From Marinobacterium halophilum (lineage in GTDB: Bacteria; Pseudomonadota; Gammaproteobacteria; Pseudomonadales; Balneatricaceae), in assembly GCF_003014615.1 (NCBI RefSeq), contig NZ_PYGI01000017.1, positions 1 through 64,000 of the forward strand: a DNA stretch of 64,000 nt, written 5' to 3'. A program made the position numbers and the translations under genes. This document shows, one piece after another, positions 6,449 through 15,159 of this stretch. Below the pieces are notes generated by a model. The model saw only the letters and a list, made by a program, of their open reading frames with translations, was not told the DNA's origin and did no database searches. Numbering within the stretch: the stretch's first letter is position 1; the number at the start of each line of letters is the position of its first letter.

Positions 6449-9237
6449 CCTTGATGAGTGCATTCCCGTTGCGCCGCCTGATACCGGCAACCATCCTGAT
6501 GTTTGCAGTCTTGATACTGCTACTCGCGTTTGCCGTGATCAAACCATATGTGGGCGAGCTGTTGTACCAGAACATGGAGTCGAGTCTGCGTTCGACCCTG
6601 AACCGGTTGCAGGGGACAACAGAATACCTGCTCAGCAAAGGTGATCTGGAAGGCGTGCGGCGTGAAATCGCCGCCACCAGCGCCCACCGAGAGGTCAAGC
6701 ACCTGCTGGTGGTGGATGCCGGGGGGAAGGTGATCGCGTCCAGTCGGCTGGCCTATGTCGGTCGGCCGCTGACGGAGTTACCGTTACATTACGAACGCTC
6801 TTTGATCGAAGAGATCAGGCACGGGTGGGCACCGGCCTACCATCATCAGCATGACGGCGAGAATACCATCTACGGTGCCGCCCCTTTCCTGTACCGGGAC
6901 CCGGGCAGCGGGTTTCGGGAGCGGCAAGGCATGGTCATGGTTGAGGTTAACGTCGACCGTACACTGAGTCAGGTATTTCACCGTCTGGACCAGTTGTTTC
7001 TTTGGGTCGGCATTATTGTAATCGTGCTTGCAGCATTGGCCTGGCTGCTGGTCGAGCGCGCCGTCAGCAGACGCCTTGGCCAGATTACCCGAACCGTACG
7101 CGGGTTGGCTGCCGATGATCTGAGTTGCCGGACCGGGCTGGAGGGGCGTGACGAGTTGAGCCAGATCGGTCGCATTCTCGATCAGATGGCCGAACGCCTT
7201 GAACAGAATCGCTACCAGCTGTTGAAGGCCAATCAGCAGATGGAGAACATTCTTCGCTTTATTCCCTCAATGGTCTATATCAAAGACCCGGATGGACACT
7301 ATCGTCTGGTCAATGAGCGTTTTATTCAAGTACTGGGAGAACCCAGTGAAGCTGGCACCACGGTGTTTGACGTGATGCCGGAACCTTATGCCAGCCAGAT
7401 AGCCGCCCGTGATCGTGAGGTGCTGGACGAAGTCGAGGCGCGCCAGTTTCAGATCAGCTTTCCGGTGCAGGACGAGATGCATAACTGGTTCATGGTGAAG
7501 TTTCCGTTGGTGGATGAAGCGGGTCAGGTCTATGCCATCTGCACGGTAGCGACCGACGTGACCGAACAGGAGCGCAACGAGAGTCTGGCACGGATCGCAC
7601 AGCGTATTTTCGAGCACACCACGGAAGGTATCATGATTACCGATGCCGACAATCGCATCGTTGACGTTAACCCGTCACTGGTCGAGATGACCGGTTATGG
7701 CCGTTCCGCGCTGATTGGCCAGTCGCCCGCGCAACAAAAATCCGGTCGCCAGGACGCATCCTTTTACCAGCGCATGTGGGAGGCGGTGGCTACCCGCGGC
7801 AAATGGAACGGCGAGCTGGTAAATCGGCGTGCCAATGGCAGCCTGTACCCGGTGCGTCTGTCGATCAGTACGATTATCGATCGCCACGGTAAGCTGGATG
7901 GCTATATCGGTATTTTTCAGGATATCACCGAAGAAAAACAGTCCGAGCGTGACCTGTACCAACTGGCCTATCACGACACCTTGACCGGCCTCTACAACCG
8001 CACTGAGTTCATGCGCATGGTGAATGATGCCCTGTGTCGTGGCGAACGGTATGCGGAATCCTTTGGGTTGCTGTTCATCGATCTTGACCTGTTCAAGGAG
8101 GTGAATGACCGTTTTGGTCATGCTGCCGGTGACCGCTTGTTGTGTCAGGTTGCCGAACGCTTGCGCCACAGCTTGCGGGAAACCGATCATGCGTTCCGTC
8201 TGGGCGGGGATGAATTCACTGTATTGCTGCCGCAGCTGAAACAGGATGCTGACCTGGCGGTGGTTGCTGAAAAGCTGGTGAAGCAACTGCACCGTCCGTT
8301 CCGTATCGATGAGCAGGATGTACAGATCGGCTGTAGTATTGGTGTGGTCAGCTACCCGCGTGACGGTATCGATCGGGATACCCTGCTGGGGCATGCGGAT
8401 GCGGCGATGTACTTTGCCAAAGAGCAGGGGCGTGGTCGCTATGCGTTCTTCGACCCGCAGATCAATGCGCGCAACCAACGTATCATGAAGATCAAGGCCG
8501 GGCTTGGCCAGGCGCTGGTACGTGATGAAATCAGTGTGGTGTACCAGCCCCGAGTCACCCCGGATACGGCTGTTGTGGTTGGTTACGAGGCTCTGTTGCG
8601 CTGGCACAGTGGAGAGCTAGGGGCGGTCTCACCGGCGGAATTCATCCCGGTGGCCGAAAGCACCGATGCGCTTGACCAGATCACCGACTGGCTGCTGCGC
8701 CAAGTTGTACGGGACCTGTCCAGCGAGGTGCTGAGTGGCAAGCAGATCAGCATTAATCTGTCGCCGCGTCAGTTCCAGACCGGCAACTGGGCCGAGATGT
8801 TGCGGACCACGATCGAACAGCATCACCTGCTGCCCGAGCAGTTCTGCATTGAGGTGACAGAAAGTGCCCTGGTGGAAGATTTCAACGCCACTGCGCATCA
8901 GTTGGAAGAGATGCAGGCGCTGGGCGTAGAGGTCGCCATTGATGATTTCGGTACCGGTTACTCTTCACTGGAGTATTTGAAGCGCCTGCCGATCGATTAT
9001 CTCAAGATTGATCGTTCGTTTGTCAGGGACATTGAAACTGATGCCGATGACCGAGTCATTGTCGAGACAATTATCGTGCTGGCCCATTCACTCGGACTAC
9101 AGGTGGTCGCTGAAGGGGTTGAAACGCGAGCGCAGGCAGATTTTCTTCAGGCGCGAGGTTGTGATGAACTGCAGGGGTATTTGTTCTCGGCTCCCCGTCC
9201 ATTGTCCGAATTGGGTTTACAACAGGTAAAAATGTAA
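6445..9237 (+). CDS. Membrane GGDEF-EAL protein with periplasmic sensor, HAMP and two PAS domains
   Basis: A 930-residue cyclic-di-GMP enzyme. Membrane helices at about 13-33 and 184-203 bracket a 150-residue periplasmic region; then HAMP (205-255), PAS (265-372), PAS (385-495), GGDEF (505-665) and EAL (680-925). The diguanylate cyclase site is intact (GGDEF 587-591) with an RxxD inhibitory site five residues before it (578-581). The phosphodiesterase site keeps the EAL glutamate (715), NLSPRQF, EVTES, IDDFGTG and LKIDRS. Both activities are therefore possible. Its ATG overlaps the TGA of the binding protein, implying translational coupling and joint signalling. Signal direction cannot be read from sequence. 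Confidence 0.95.
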   Translation: MTLMSAFPLRRLIPATILMFAVLILLLAFAVIKPYVGELLYQNMESSLRSTLNRLQGTTEYLLSKGDLEGVRREIAATSAHREVKHLLVVDAGGKVIASSRLAYVGRPLTELPLHYERSLIEEIRHGWAPAYHHQHDGENTIYGAAPFLYRDPGSGFRERQGMVMVEVNVDRTLSQVFHRLDQLFLWVGIIVIVLAALAWLLVERAVSRRLGQITRTVRGLAADDLSCRTGLEGRDELSQIGRILDQMAERLEQNRYQLLKANQQMENILRFIPSMVYIKDPDGHYRLVNERFIQVLGEPSEAGTTVFDVMPEPYASQIAARDREVLDEVEARQFQISFPVQDEMHNWFMVKFPLVDEAGQVYAICTVATDVTEQERNESLARIAQRIFEHTTEGIMITDADNRIVDVNPSLVEMTGYGRSALIGQSPAQQKSGRQDASFYQRMWEAVATRGKWNGELVNRRANGSLYPVRLSISTIIDRHGKLDGYIGIFQDITEEKQSERDLYQLAYHDTLTGLYNRTEFMRMVNDALCRGERYAESFGLLFIDLDLFKEVNDRFGHAAGDRLLCQVAERLRHSLRETDHAFRLGGDEFTVLLPQLKQDADLAVVAEKLVKQLHRPFRIDEQDVQIGCSIGVVSYPRDGIDRDTLLGHADAAMYFAKEQGRGRYAFFDPQINARNQRIMKIKAGLGQALVRDEISVVYQPRVTPDTAVVVGYEALLRWHSGELGAVSPAEFIPVAESTDALDQITDWLLRQVVRDLSSEVLSGKQISINLSPRQFQTGNWAEMLRTTIEQHHLLPEQFCIEVTESALVEDFNATAHQLEEMQALGVEVAIDDFGTGYSSLEYLKRLPIDYLKIDRSFVRDIETDADDRVIVETIIVLAHSLGLQVVAEGVETRAQADFLQARGCDELQGYLFSAPRPLSELGLQQVKM

Positions 9238-9276
9238 CCAATTCGGCATGTTATGTGATTTTTTTAGGTGATGTGC

Positions 9277-9304
9277 TTGACAGAATTTTTTTAGACGGTA
9301 ATAT
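9277..9304 (+). promoter_or_regulatory. Probable promoter of the tRNA cluster
   Basis: A perfect TTGACA (9277-9282), a 16-base spacer and TAATAT (9299-9304) are followed by the GC-rich CTGCGCCC, which resembles the discriminator of stringently controlled stable-RNA promoters. The first tRNA begins at 9322. Confidence 0.7.
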
Positions 9305-9321
9305 CTGCGCCCATCCTTTGC

Positions 9322-9409
9322 GGAGGGATGGCTGAGTGGTCGAAAGCACCGGTCTTGAAAACCGACGAGTCGAGAGGCTCCCAGGGTTCGAATCCCTGTC
9401 CCTCCGCCA
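9322..9409 (+). tRNA. tRNA-Ser (anticodon UGA)
   Basis: GGAGGGA pairs with TCCCTCC in the acceptor stem, followed by G and encoded CCA. The anticodon loop CTTGAAA gives UGA. A long variable arm (class II) precedes the GGTTCGAATCC T-arm. First gene of a four-tRNA transcription unit. Confidence 0.97.
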
Positions 9410-9435
9410 CTTTAAAAAAGGATGATTTGGATTAT

Positions 9436-9511
9436 TCCTCGATAGCTCAGTTGGTAGAGCAGTAGACTGTTAATCTATTGGTCGCTGGTTCGAGTCCAGC
9501 TCGAGGAGCCA
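9436..9511 (+). tRNA. tRNA-Asn (anticodon GUU)
   Basis: 76 bases including encoded CCA. The acceptor stem TCCTCGA/TCGAGGA, D-arm AGCTCAGTTGGTAGAGC and anticodon loop CTGTTAA are all visible. Confidence 0.97.
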
Positions 9512-9558
9512 ATCCAGAGAAAGACCTAGCCTGTCTGGCTTGGTCGCACGCTTAGAGC

Positions 9559-9634
9559 GGGTCGTTAGCTCAGTTGGTAGAGCAGTTGGCTTTTAACCAA
9601 TTGGTCATAGGTTCAAGTCCTATACGACCCACCA
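9559..9634 (+). tRNA. tRNA-Lys (anticodon UUU), copy 1
   Basis: 76 bases including CCA. Acceptor stem GGGTCGT/ACGACCC, anticodon loop CTTTTAA. Identical in sequence to the copy 15 bases downstream. Confidence 0.97.
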
Positions 9635-9649
9635 CTCTTCGCAACCGGA

Positions 9650-9725
9650 GGGTCGTTAGCTCAGTTGGTAGAGCAGTTGGCTTTTAACCAATTGGTCATA
9701 GGTTCAAGTCCTATACGACCCACCA
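9650..9725 (+). tRNA. tRNA-Lys (anticodon UUU), copy 2
   Basis: An exact repeat of the preceding tRNA-Lys after a 15-base spacer, a recent tandem duplication or one kept identical by gene conversion. Last gene of the cluster. Confidence 0.97.
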
Positions 9726-9795
9726 CTTCCGGTCTTCCCCTATTTATCTCAGATCTGCTTACTCACTGATATCGGTCTTGTCCTTTGCTGAAAAT

Positions 9796-9816
9796 ATATG
9801 CTGACTCTCAGCATAT
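9796..9816. repeat. Nine-base inverted repeat downstream of the tRNA cluster
   Basis: A perfect 9-bp stem (9796-9804 with 9808-9816) around CTC. There is no T run on either side, so it could be a weak tRNA-unit terminator or an operator of the next gene. Otherwise 9726-9962 holds nothing I recognise. Confidence 0.4.
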
Positions 9817-9962
9817 CGTCTTGGCTCTGTGCTACTTCTGTTTGTTCATCATACTGCGCTGTCGTTAGCAGATACCTTGCTGTATCGGGTGGGTAACGCT
9901 TCTATCTTCATATATGTGTATGTGCTGATGGAGCTTGAACTGGTAGCCTATAGCACTTAATC

Positions 9963-12197
9963 ATGCAGAGAGTGCCAAGCGTGGGTCACAAGCCGTTCAA
10001 TCAACACCGTTTACACGTTTATGACCTGATTGCCCGTCATGCGCCTTTGCAGGATTCACTGGGTGCGATCGCGGCCTTGATCGAGCGGCAATTGGACGGC
10101 GCACGGGTATCGATCATGCTCTATGACGCTGCTCGCCATACCCTGAGTCTGACCGGGGGAGAAGGTCGTTTCAGCGATGCCTATCGTGAAGCGGTGACGG
10201 ACCTGCCTGTTGGGCCGGAGGTGGGAACCTGTGGCGTCGTTGCCCACACTCGGCAGATGCGCATCACCGCTGATATCCAGGCGGACTCCAATTGGCAAGG
10301 TTTCTACCACCTTGCCGAGCAGGAAGGCCTGCGAGCGTGCTGGTCCTGCCCGATTATGGGGCCTGATGATGACCTTTTGGGTACGTTTGCGACCTATTAT
10401 TCTCATGTCAGAACACCTGTCGACGAAGAGATCGAACTGGCCCTGCGTGCTGCAGGTCTGGTTGCGCTGGCGATTGGCCATTATCGTGAACGCCAGACCC
10501 GCGAGCAGACCGAAGCAGAGCTGCGTTTGCTCAAGCGCGGTATTGAAGCCAGCCCCAACGGAGTGGTGATAGCCGACGCCTTGGCTGACGACCAGCCGCT
10601 GATCTATGCCAGTCCGGCCTTTATGCAGATCAGCGGATATTCTCGTGATGAAGTGTTGGGACGTAACTGCCGTTTTTTGCAGGGGGTGGATACTGACCCT
10701 CAGGCTTTGGCACAGCTTCGCAGCGCGATCCGTCAGCATCGTGAAGTCACACAGGTGTTGAAGAACTATCGCAAGGATGGCACGCCGTTCTGGAGTCAGA
10801 TATCGGTCAGCCCGTTGTTCGACGAGCAGGGCGCATGTACCCATTTTGTTGGCGTTCAGCAGGACATCACCCTACAGCGTGAAAGTGAGGAACTGCTGGC
10901 CTATCAGGCTCGCTACGACCGGCTAACCGGGTTACCCAACTGGAAGTCGTTTGAGCAGCGGCTCAATCATGATTATGCCTTGTCGCAACAGGGCCGCCAT
11001 CACCCGCTGGCACTGCTGTATATCGATCTGGATGACTTCAAACCGGTCAATGAAGTGCTGGGGCATGCCGTGGGCGACCAGCTTTTGATTGAGGTGGCCA
11101 AACGCATACGCGAGCAGCTGGAGCCGGGCGATATGCTCACGCGCATGAGCGGCGATGAGTTTGTATTGTTGTCGGGCCGGAATACTGCAGCCGAAGTGGC
11201 GGATGTGGCTGAATCGATACTCGCAGCACTGTCACCCCCGTTTGAAATCGGTGGCAATAGTCTGCACATCAGTGCCAGTATCGGTATGGCCATGAGCGGA
11301 TCAGCGCTCAGCGGTCGCGCCTTGGACCTGGTGAGTCAGGCGGACCAGGCGATGCAGCAGGCCAAGGCTCAGGGGTGCAACACCTGGTATTGTTACAGCA
11401 CGGAAGTGAAGGCGGGAAGCATGGAGCCGCTGCGCCTGCGCCGCGAGTTGGCTGACGCGATCAACCAGCAGCAGCTGGTGCTGCATTACCAGCCGATCGT
11501 GACGACCGACACTGGCCGCTTTGTGGCCGCTGAGGCACTGGTGCGCTGGCTGCATCCGCAGCGGGGCATGGTATCGCCTGCGGAGTTCATTCCGGTAGCG
11601 GAGCGCACCGGGCAGATTATTGCCATCGGTCGTTACGTATTACAGCAGGCATGCCAGGATATGGCCGACCTGCGCCGCACCACGGGGCGCTGTATTCCCG
11701 TATCGGTCAACATCTCTCCGGTTCAGTTCCGACGCAGCGGCTTTTTCGACGAACTGAAGGCGATTCTACAGGCGAGCGGGCTTCCTCCCGAGCAACTGGT
11801 GCTGGAGGTGACCGAAAACGTGCTGATGTCGGGAACGGAATCATCCATCGAGTTGTTGCACCGTATCCGTGACATGGGCGTGGGGGTGGCCATTGATGAT
11901 TTCGGGACCGGGTTCTCCAGCCTCAGCTACTTGCGCCAACTGCCGGTTAACAAGATCAAGCTGGATCGCAGCTTCATCTGTGATATCACTACCAGTCGGG
12001 GGCATGCGGCCATCGTCCAGGGGATTATTACCATGGCGCATCATCTGGGGCTGCAAGTCGTGGCTGAAGGCATAGAAACCGAGGCGCAGCGCGAGGATCT
12101 GTTACAGCGAGAATGTGACCTGTTGCAGGGGTTCCTGTTCTCCCGTCCAGTGCCCATGACCGCGTTGCTGGCGCTACCGGAGCATCCGCGAGGATGA
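9963..12197 (+). CDS. GAF-LOV-GGDEF-EAL protein, probable blue-light-responsive cyclic-di-GMP enzyme
   Basis: A 744-residue soluble protein: GAF (about 15-170), PAS/LOV (190-305), GGDEF (315-480), EAL (487-735). The PAS carries GRNCRFLQG; C236 is at the flavin-adduct position of LOV photoreceptors, followed by NYRKDGTPFW and GVQQDIT, which supply other FMN contacts (one usual Asn after FW is Ser here). The cyclase motif reads SGDEF (396-400) with no RxxD inhibitory site, so cyclase activity is uncertain. The EAL site is intact (EALVRW, SVNISPVQF, EVTEN, IDDFGTG, KLDRS), suggesting phosphodiesterase output. No good ribosome site precedes the ATG, so the start could be a few codons off. Monocistronic. 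Confidence 0.93.
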   Translation: MQRVPSVGHKPFNQHRLHVYDLIARHAPLQDSLGAIAALIERQLDGARVSIMLYDAARHTLSLTGGEGRFSDAYREAVTDLPVGPEVGTCGVVAHTRQMRITADIQADSNWQGFYHLAEQEGLRACWSCPIMGPDDDLLGTFATYYSHVRTPVDEEIELALRAAGLVALAIGHYRERQTREQTEAELRLLKRGIEASPNGVVIADALADDQPLIYASPAFMQISGYSRDEVLGRNCRFLQGVDTDPQALAQLRSAIRQHREVTQVLKNYRKDGTPFWSQISVSPLFDEQGACTHFVGVQQDITLQRESEELLAYQARYDRLTGLPNWKSFEQRLNHDYALSQQGRHHPLALLYIDLDDFKPVNEVLGHAVGDQLLIEVAKRIREQLEPGDMLTRMSGDEFVLLSGRNTAAEVADVAESILAALSPPFEIGGNSLHISASIGMAMSGSALSGRALDLVSQADQAMQQAKAQGCNTWYCYSTEVKAGSMEPLRLRRELADAINQQQLVLHYQPIVTTDTGRFVAAEALVRWLHPQRGMVSPAEFIPVAERTGQIIAIGRYVLQQACQDMADLRRTTGRCIPVSVNISPVQFRRSGFFDELKAILQASGLPPEQLVLEVTENVLMSGTESSIELLHRIRDMGVGVAIDDFGTGFSSLSYLRQLPVNKIKLDRSFICDITTSRGHAAIVQGIITMAHHLGLQVVAEGIETEAQREDLLQRECDLLQGFLFSRPVPMTALLALPEHPRG

Positions 12198-12224
12198 CGC
12201 CGGAGTCGGGTTGATGTGTGTCGG

Positions 12225-12725
12225 CTAGCGGTACTCGATCGCCACGATCTCCAGCCACAGTTCGTCCTGTTCAGTCCGCTCAATGGTGACATCATCACCC
12301 ACCTGCTTTTTCAGCAGTTGGCGTGCCAATGGAGCATCGATGCTGATGTAGCCCCTGGTCGGGTCGATTTCATCGCCGCCGACAATGCGATAGCGACGTT
12401 CGTTGTCCTCTTCGTCGGCCAGCGTCACCCAGGCCCCGAAAAACACCCTGCTGGTATCGTCGGGGGTACGGTCGACCACCTTGATGTGTTCCAGGCGCTT
12501 GGCCAGATAGCGAACGCGACGGTCGATCTCGCGCAGCTGTTTCTTGCCGTAGATGTATTCAGCGTTTTCCGAGCGGTCGCCCTGGGCAGCCGCTTCCTTG
12601 ACGGCCTGAGTGACTTCAGGACGTTTTACCTTCCACAGGTACTTCAGCTCTTCATTGAGCCGGTCATAGCCTTCCCCGGTGATATAGGGCGAGCTTTTCG
12701 GTTGTGGCGGTCGCCAGCGTCCCAT
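12225..12725 (-). CDS. greB: Transcription elongation factor GreB
   Basis: A 166-residue Gre factor that enters the RNA polymerase secondary channel and stimulates cleavage of backtracked RNA. The N-terminal coiled coil (about 15-85) carries the acidic tip GDRSENAEY; the C-terminal domain has the FKBP-like VTLADEED...YRIVGGDE and SPL-like [14 protein letters not shown] blocks. The start at 12725 (AGGGA ribosome site) matches GreB N-termini; the frame is open further to 12860 without support. Divergent from the hypothetical gene at 12806 and convergent with the LOV gene. Confidence 0.96.
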   Translation of the reverse strand: MGRWRPPQPKSSPYITGEGYDRLNEELKYLWKVKRPEVTQAVKEAAAQGDRSENAEYIYGKKQLREIDRRVRYLAKRLEHIKVVDRTPDDTSRVFFGAWVTLADEEDNERRYRIVGGDEIDPTRGYISIDAPLARQLLKKQVGDDVTIERTEQDELWLEIVAIEYR

Positions 12726-12805
12726 GATTTCCCTGCCTCCAGCTTCAAATAAAACGTAAAGGATTACAGTCGGTTGCCGATAATACCAGTTCCACTGGAG
12801 GTCAC

Positions 12806-13231
12806 ATGCAGACTGATGCCATACAAAACCGGATTGAGACATACACGGCCTCACTGCCACAGGCAGTGCAGTCGCCCAATGGTGCCCAATTCGCGTTCCT
12901 GCTCAGCCTGATCGCCTCCAACCAGGAAATCTACCGCCCCCAGCCGCAGCCGCTTTCGGGAGAGGGTTTTGCCCTGCCTGATAACACAGCACCTTATCCT
13001 GATCCGGTGCAGCTGCACACCCCGGAAGTGGTGGATCGACTCAACCATTCGATCAACGATCCCATCCCGGGTGACTATGCGTTCATGGTCAGTCGTCTGG
13101 ATGTACAGGCACGCACCCCCAGAGCCCAGGCGCTGGCATCGGACCGTTTTGAGCAGGTTGCGCTCTATGCCGCCAGTGATCTGGTCGACCGCATTACCAC
13201 GGCGCGGCAGAGTATTAGCGTCGAGTCCTGA
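12806..13231 (+). CDS. Hypothetical protein
   Basis: A 141-residue soluble protein I do not recognise. It has a strong GGAGG ribosome site, a proline/glutamine-rich segment at about 45-70, no signal peptide and no membrane helix. It is alanine- and glutamine-rich with helical N- and C-terminal parts. It is transcribed away from greB from an 80-base spacer and ends 59 bases before the EamA transporter. The coding call rests on the ribosome site, codon use like its neighbours and lack of overlap. Confidence 0.8.
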   Translation: MQTDAIQNRIETYTASLPQAVQSPNGAQFAFLLSLIASNQEIYRPQPQPLSGEGFALPDNTAPYPDPVQLHTPEVVDRLNHSINDPIPGDYAFMVSRLDVQARTPRAQALASDRFEQVALYAASDLVDRITTARQSISVES

Positions 13232-13290
13232 CAGTAGCCGTCAAATATGCTCTCCTAGGCGTTTTTCCCGATCCTGCCTTGAGGGCTGTC

Positions 13291-14205
13291 ATGTCTGAAA
13301 AATCTCAATCCAGAGCGGTTCTGTTAGCGCTGGGGGCTGTATTGCTGTGGTCAACGGTGGCCACTGCATTCAAATTGTCGTTGCAGCATATGAGCCCGTT
13401 ACAGTTGCTGGGCTGGGCCGGGGTGTTTTCCACGCTGGTGCTGGCGGTAGGTGTCAGCTGGCAGCAGGGCTGGGGCGAGTTGAAACGGCAGTGGTGTCAG
13501 CGGCCGCTGTATTATCTGGCATTGGGGGTGCTGAATCCGGCGTTTTATTATCTGGTGCTGTTCCGCGCCTATGATCTGTTGCCCGCGCAGCAGGCGCAGG
13601 CGCTGAACTATACCTGGGCGTTGACGCTGGCGCTGCTGGCGGTGCCATTATTGAAGCAGAGTCTGCAACGGGTAGATCTGCTGGCAATGCTGCTGGGGTA
13701 TAGCGGTGCATTGGTGATTGCGACCCGTGGCGATCTGCTGGCACTGGAGTTCGACAGCTTGCCCGGTGTTGGTCTGGCCTTGTTCAGTACGCTGATCTGG
13801 GCGCTGTACTGGATTCTCAATACCCGTGCCGAAGGCAGTCCGGCGGTGACGCTGCTGCTGTGCTTTCTGTGCGGTACGCCGCTGGTGTGGGGGTTAATGA
13901 TCTGGCAGGGCGAGTGGATGTTGCCACCCTGGCAGGGGCTGCTGGGCGCGGCCTATGTGGGCGTGTTTGAAATGGGACTGACGTTCATGCTCTGGCTGGG
14001 TGCAATGCGGGCGGCAACCCATGTCAGCCGGATCGCCAACCTGATATTTCTGTCGCCGTTTTTGTCATTGGTGTTTATCTACCTGTTTCTGCATGAACCG
14101 ATCGCGCCAGCGACATTTGTCGGTCTGGCGCTGATCGTGGCAGCGGTGGTCATACAGCAGCGGGGACGGCGTTCAGAGCCAGCGCCAGCGGCGGAACAGC
14201 CATAA
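13291..14205 (+). CDS. EamA/DMT-superfamily permease
   Basis: A 304-residue inner-membrane protein with about ten hydrophobic helices in two repeats, as in the drug/metabolite transporter superfamily. The N-terminal helix GAVLLWSTVATAFKLSL and the mid-protein GLALFSTLIWALYWIL mark the starts of the two EamA repeats. Such proteins export amino acids or other metabolites; the substrate is unknown. The ATG at 13291 has GAGGG five bases upstream; an upstream TTG would add four residues. The last 33 bases overlap the 3' end of the convergent zntB-like gene. Confidence 0.9.
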   Translation: MSEKSQSRAVLLALGAVLLWSTVATAFKLSLQHMSPLQLLGWAGVFSTLVLAVGVSWQQGWGELKRQWCQRPLYYLALGVLNPAFYYLVLFRAYDLLPAQQAQALNYTWALTLALLAVPLLKQSLQRVDLLAMLLGYSGALVIATRGDLLALEFDSLPGVGLALFSTLIWALYWILNTRAEGSPAVTLLLCFLCGTPLVWGLMIWQGEWMLPPWQGLLGAAYVGVFEMGLTFMLWLGAMRAATHVSRIANLIFLSPFLSLVFIYLFLHEPIAPATFVGLALIVAAVVIQQRGRRSEPAPAAEQP

Positions 14206-15147
14206 CAGTCCACCCACCATCAGGCTCAGGCTGACGAGGAACAGCAGGAAGGCGTTGTCGTTGTCGGCACCGGGGATGCCGCCGACATTGATGCCAAGCA
14301 GACCGGTCAGGAAGCCCAGCGGCAGGAAGATCGCCGAGATGATCGACAACACGTACATGCGCTGGTTGAGTTGCTCGCCCTGCTGGCTGGTCAGCTCTTC
14401 CTGCGCCATGGCGGCCCGTTCGCGCAGCATGTCGAGATCTTCGATATGGCGCAGCAGGCGGTCGCTGACTTCACGCAGGGCCAGTTTGACCTCGGTGGTC
14501 AGCCAGCTCAAGCGTTCATTCTGCAGCTGGTTGAAGGCGTCGCGTTGGGGCGCGTAGTAGCGGCGCAGGCTGATGCTCTGGCGGCGCAAGCTGCGCACGG
14601 CCTGACGCATTTCGCCGCTGGGCTGGCTCAGCAGGTCCAGCTCCAGATCCGACAAGCTATCATCCAGATTTTCCACCGTGGTGCCCATACGCTCCACCAG
14701 TCGGTCGTTCAGTTGAACAATCAGCTCGGCGCTGTTGCTCGGCCCCATACCCTTATCCAATTCCTCCAGCAGGCGACTGACCGACATCAGGCGGCGCTTG
14801 CGGGTCGAGATGATGCGGGTGGCTGAAACACACAGGCGGATCGATACCATGTCTTCCGGGTCGGCACCGGGATTGGTATTGACGCCGCGCAGGGCCATCA
14901 ACAGGTGTTCGCCGAGCAGGGCAACGCGGGGGCGGGTATTCTCCGCCAGCAGGGATTCGATCGCCAGTTCCGGCAGATCGCTGTGCTGTTCCAGCCATTC
15001 ACGGGTACCGGCCTCGGTGTAGTCCATGTGTAGCCAAAGGGTGCCCTGATCCGGGCTCCAGGCGTTTACTTCGGCGGGGGTCAGTGGGCGTGAGCCACCC
15101 TGGCCATCCAGCAGCAATGCGTGCAGCGGGTTAAACTCGATAGCCAT
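14173..15147 (-). CDS. zntB: CorA-family zinc transporter, ZntB-like
   Basis: A 324-residue CorA-superfamily protein: a long cytoplasmic alpha/beta and helical domain (1-260), then two C-terminal helices. The pore-loop motif is LLGINVGGIPG, with GIN in place of the CorA GMN, characteristic of ZntB zinc transporters. The C-terminus is basic (FRRWRWL). Last gene of a minus-strand run that begins at dapE. Its 3' end overlaps the convergent EamA gene by 33 bases. Confidence 0.9.
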   Translation of the reverse strand: MAIEFNPLHALLLDGQGGSRPLTPAEVNAWSPDQGTLWLHMDYTEAGTREWLEQHSDLPELAIESLLAENTRPRVALLGEHLLMALRGVNTNPGADPEDMVSIRLCVSATRIISTRKRRLMSVSRLLEELDKGMGPSNSAELIVQLNDRLVERMGTTVENLDDSLSDLELDLLSQPSGEMRQAVRSLRRQSISLRRYYAPQRDAFNQLQNERLSWLTTEVKLALREVSDRLLRHIEDLDMLRERAAMAQEELTSQQGEQLNQRMYVLSIISAIFLPLGFLTGLLGINVGGIPGADNDNAFLLFLVSLSLMVGGLLWLFRRWRWL

Positions 15148-15159
15148 CGTGGATGACTC

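Noticed and set aside
7675-8607. A 310-codon minus-strand open frame
   Set aside because: Antisense to the PAS and GGDEF parts of the sensor gene; no ribosome site or motif.
9559-9725. Direct repeat that could suggest a CRISPR or attachment site
   Set aside because: The repeat is two whole tRNA-Lys genes with folding arms and CCA; there is no integrase and no spacer pattern.
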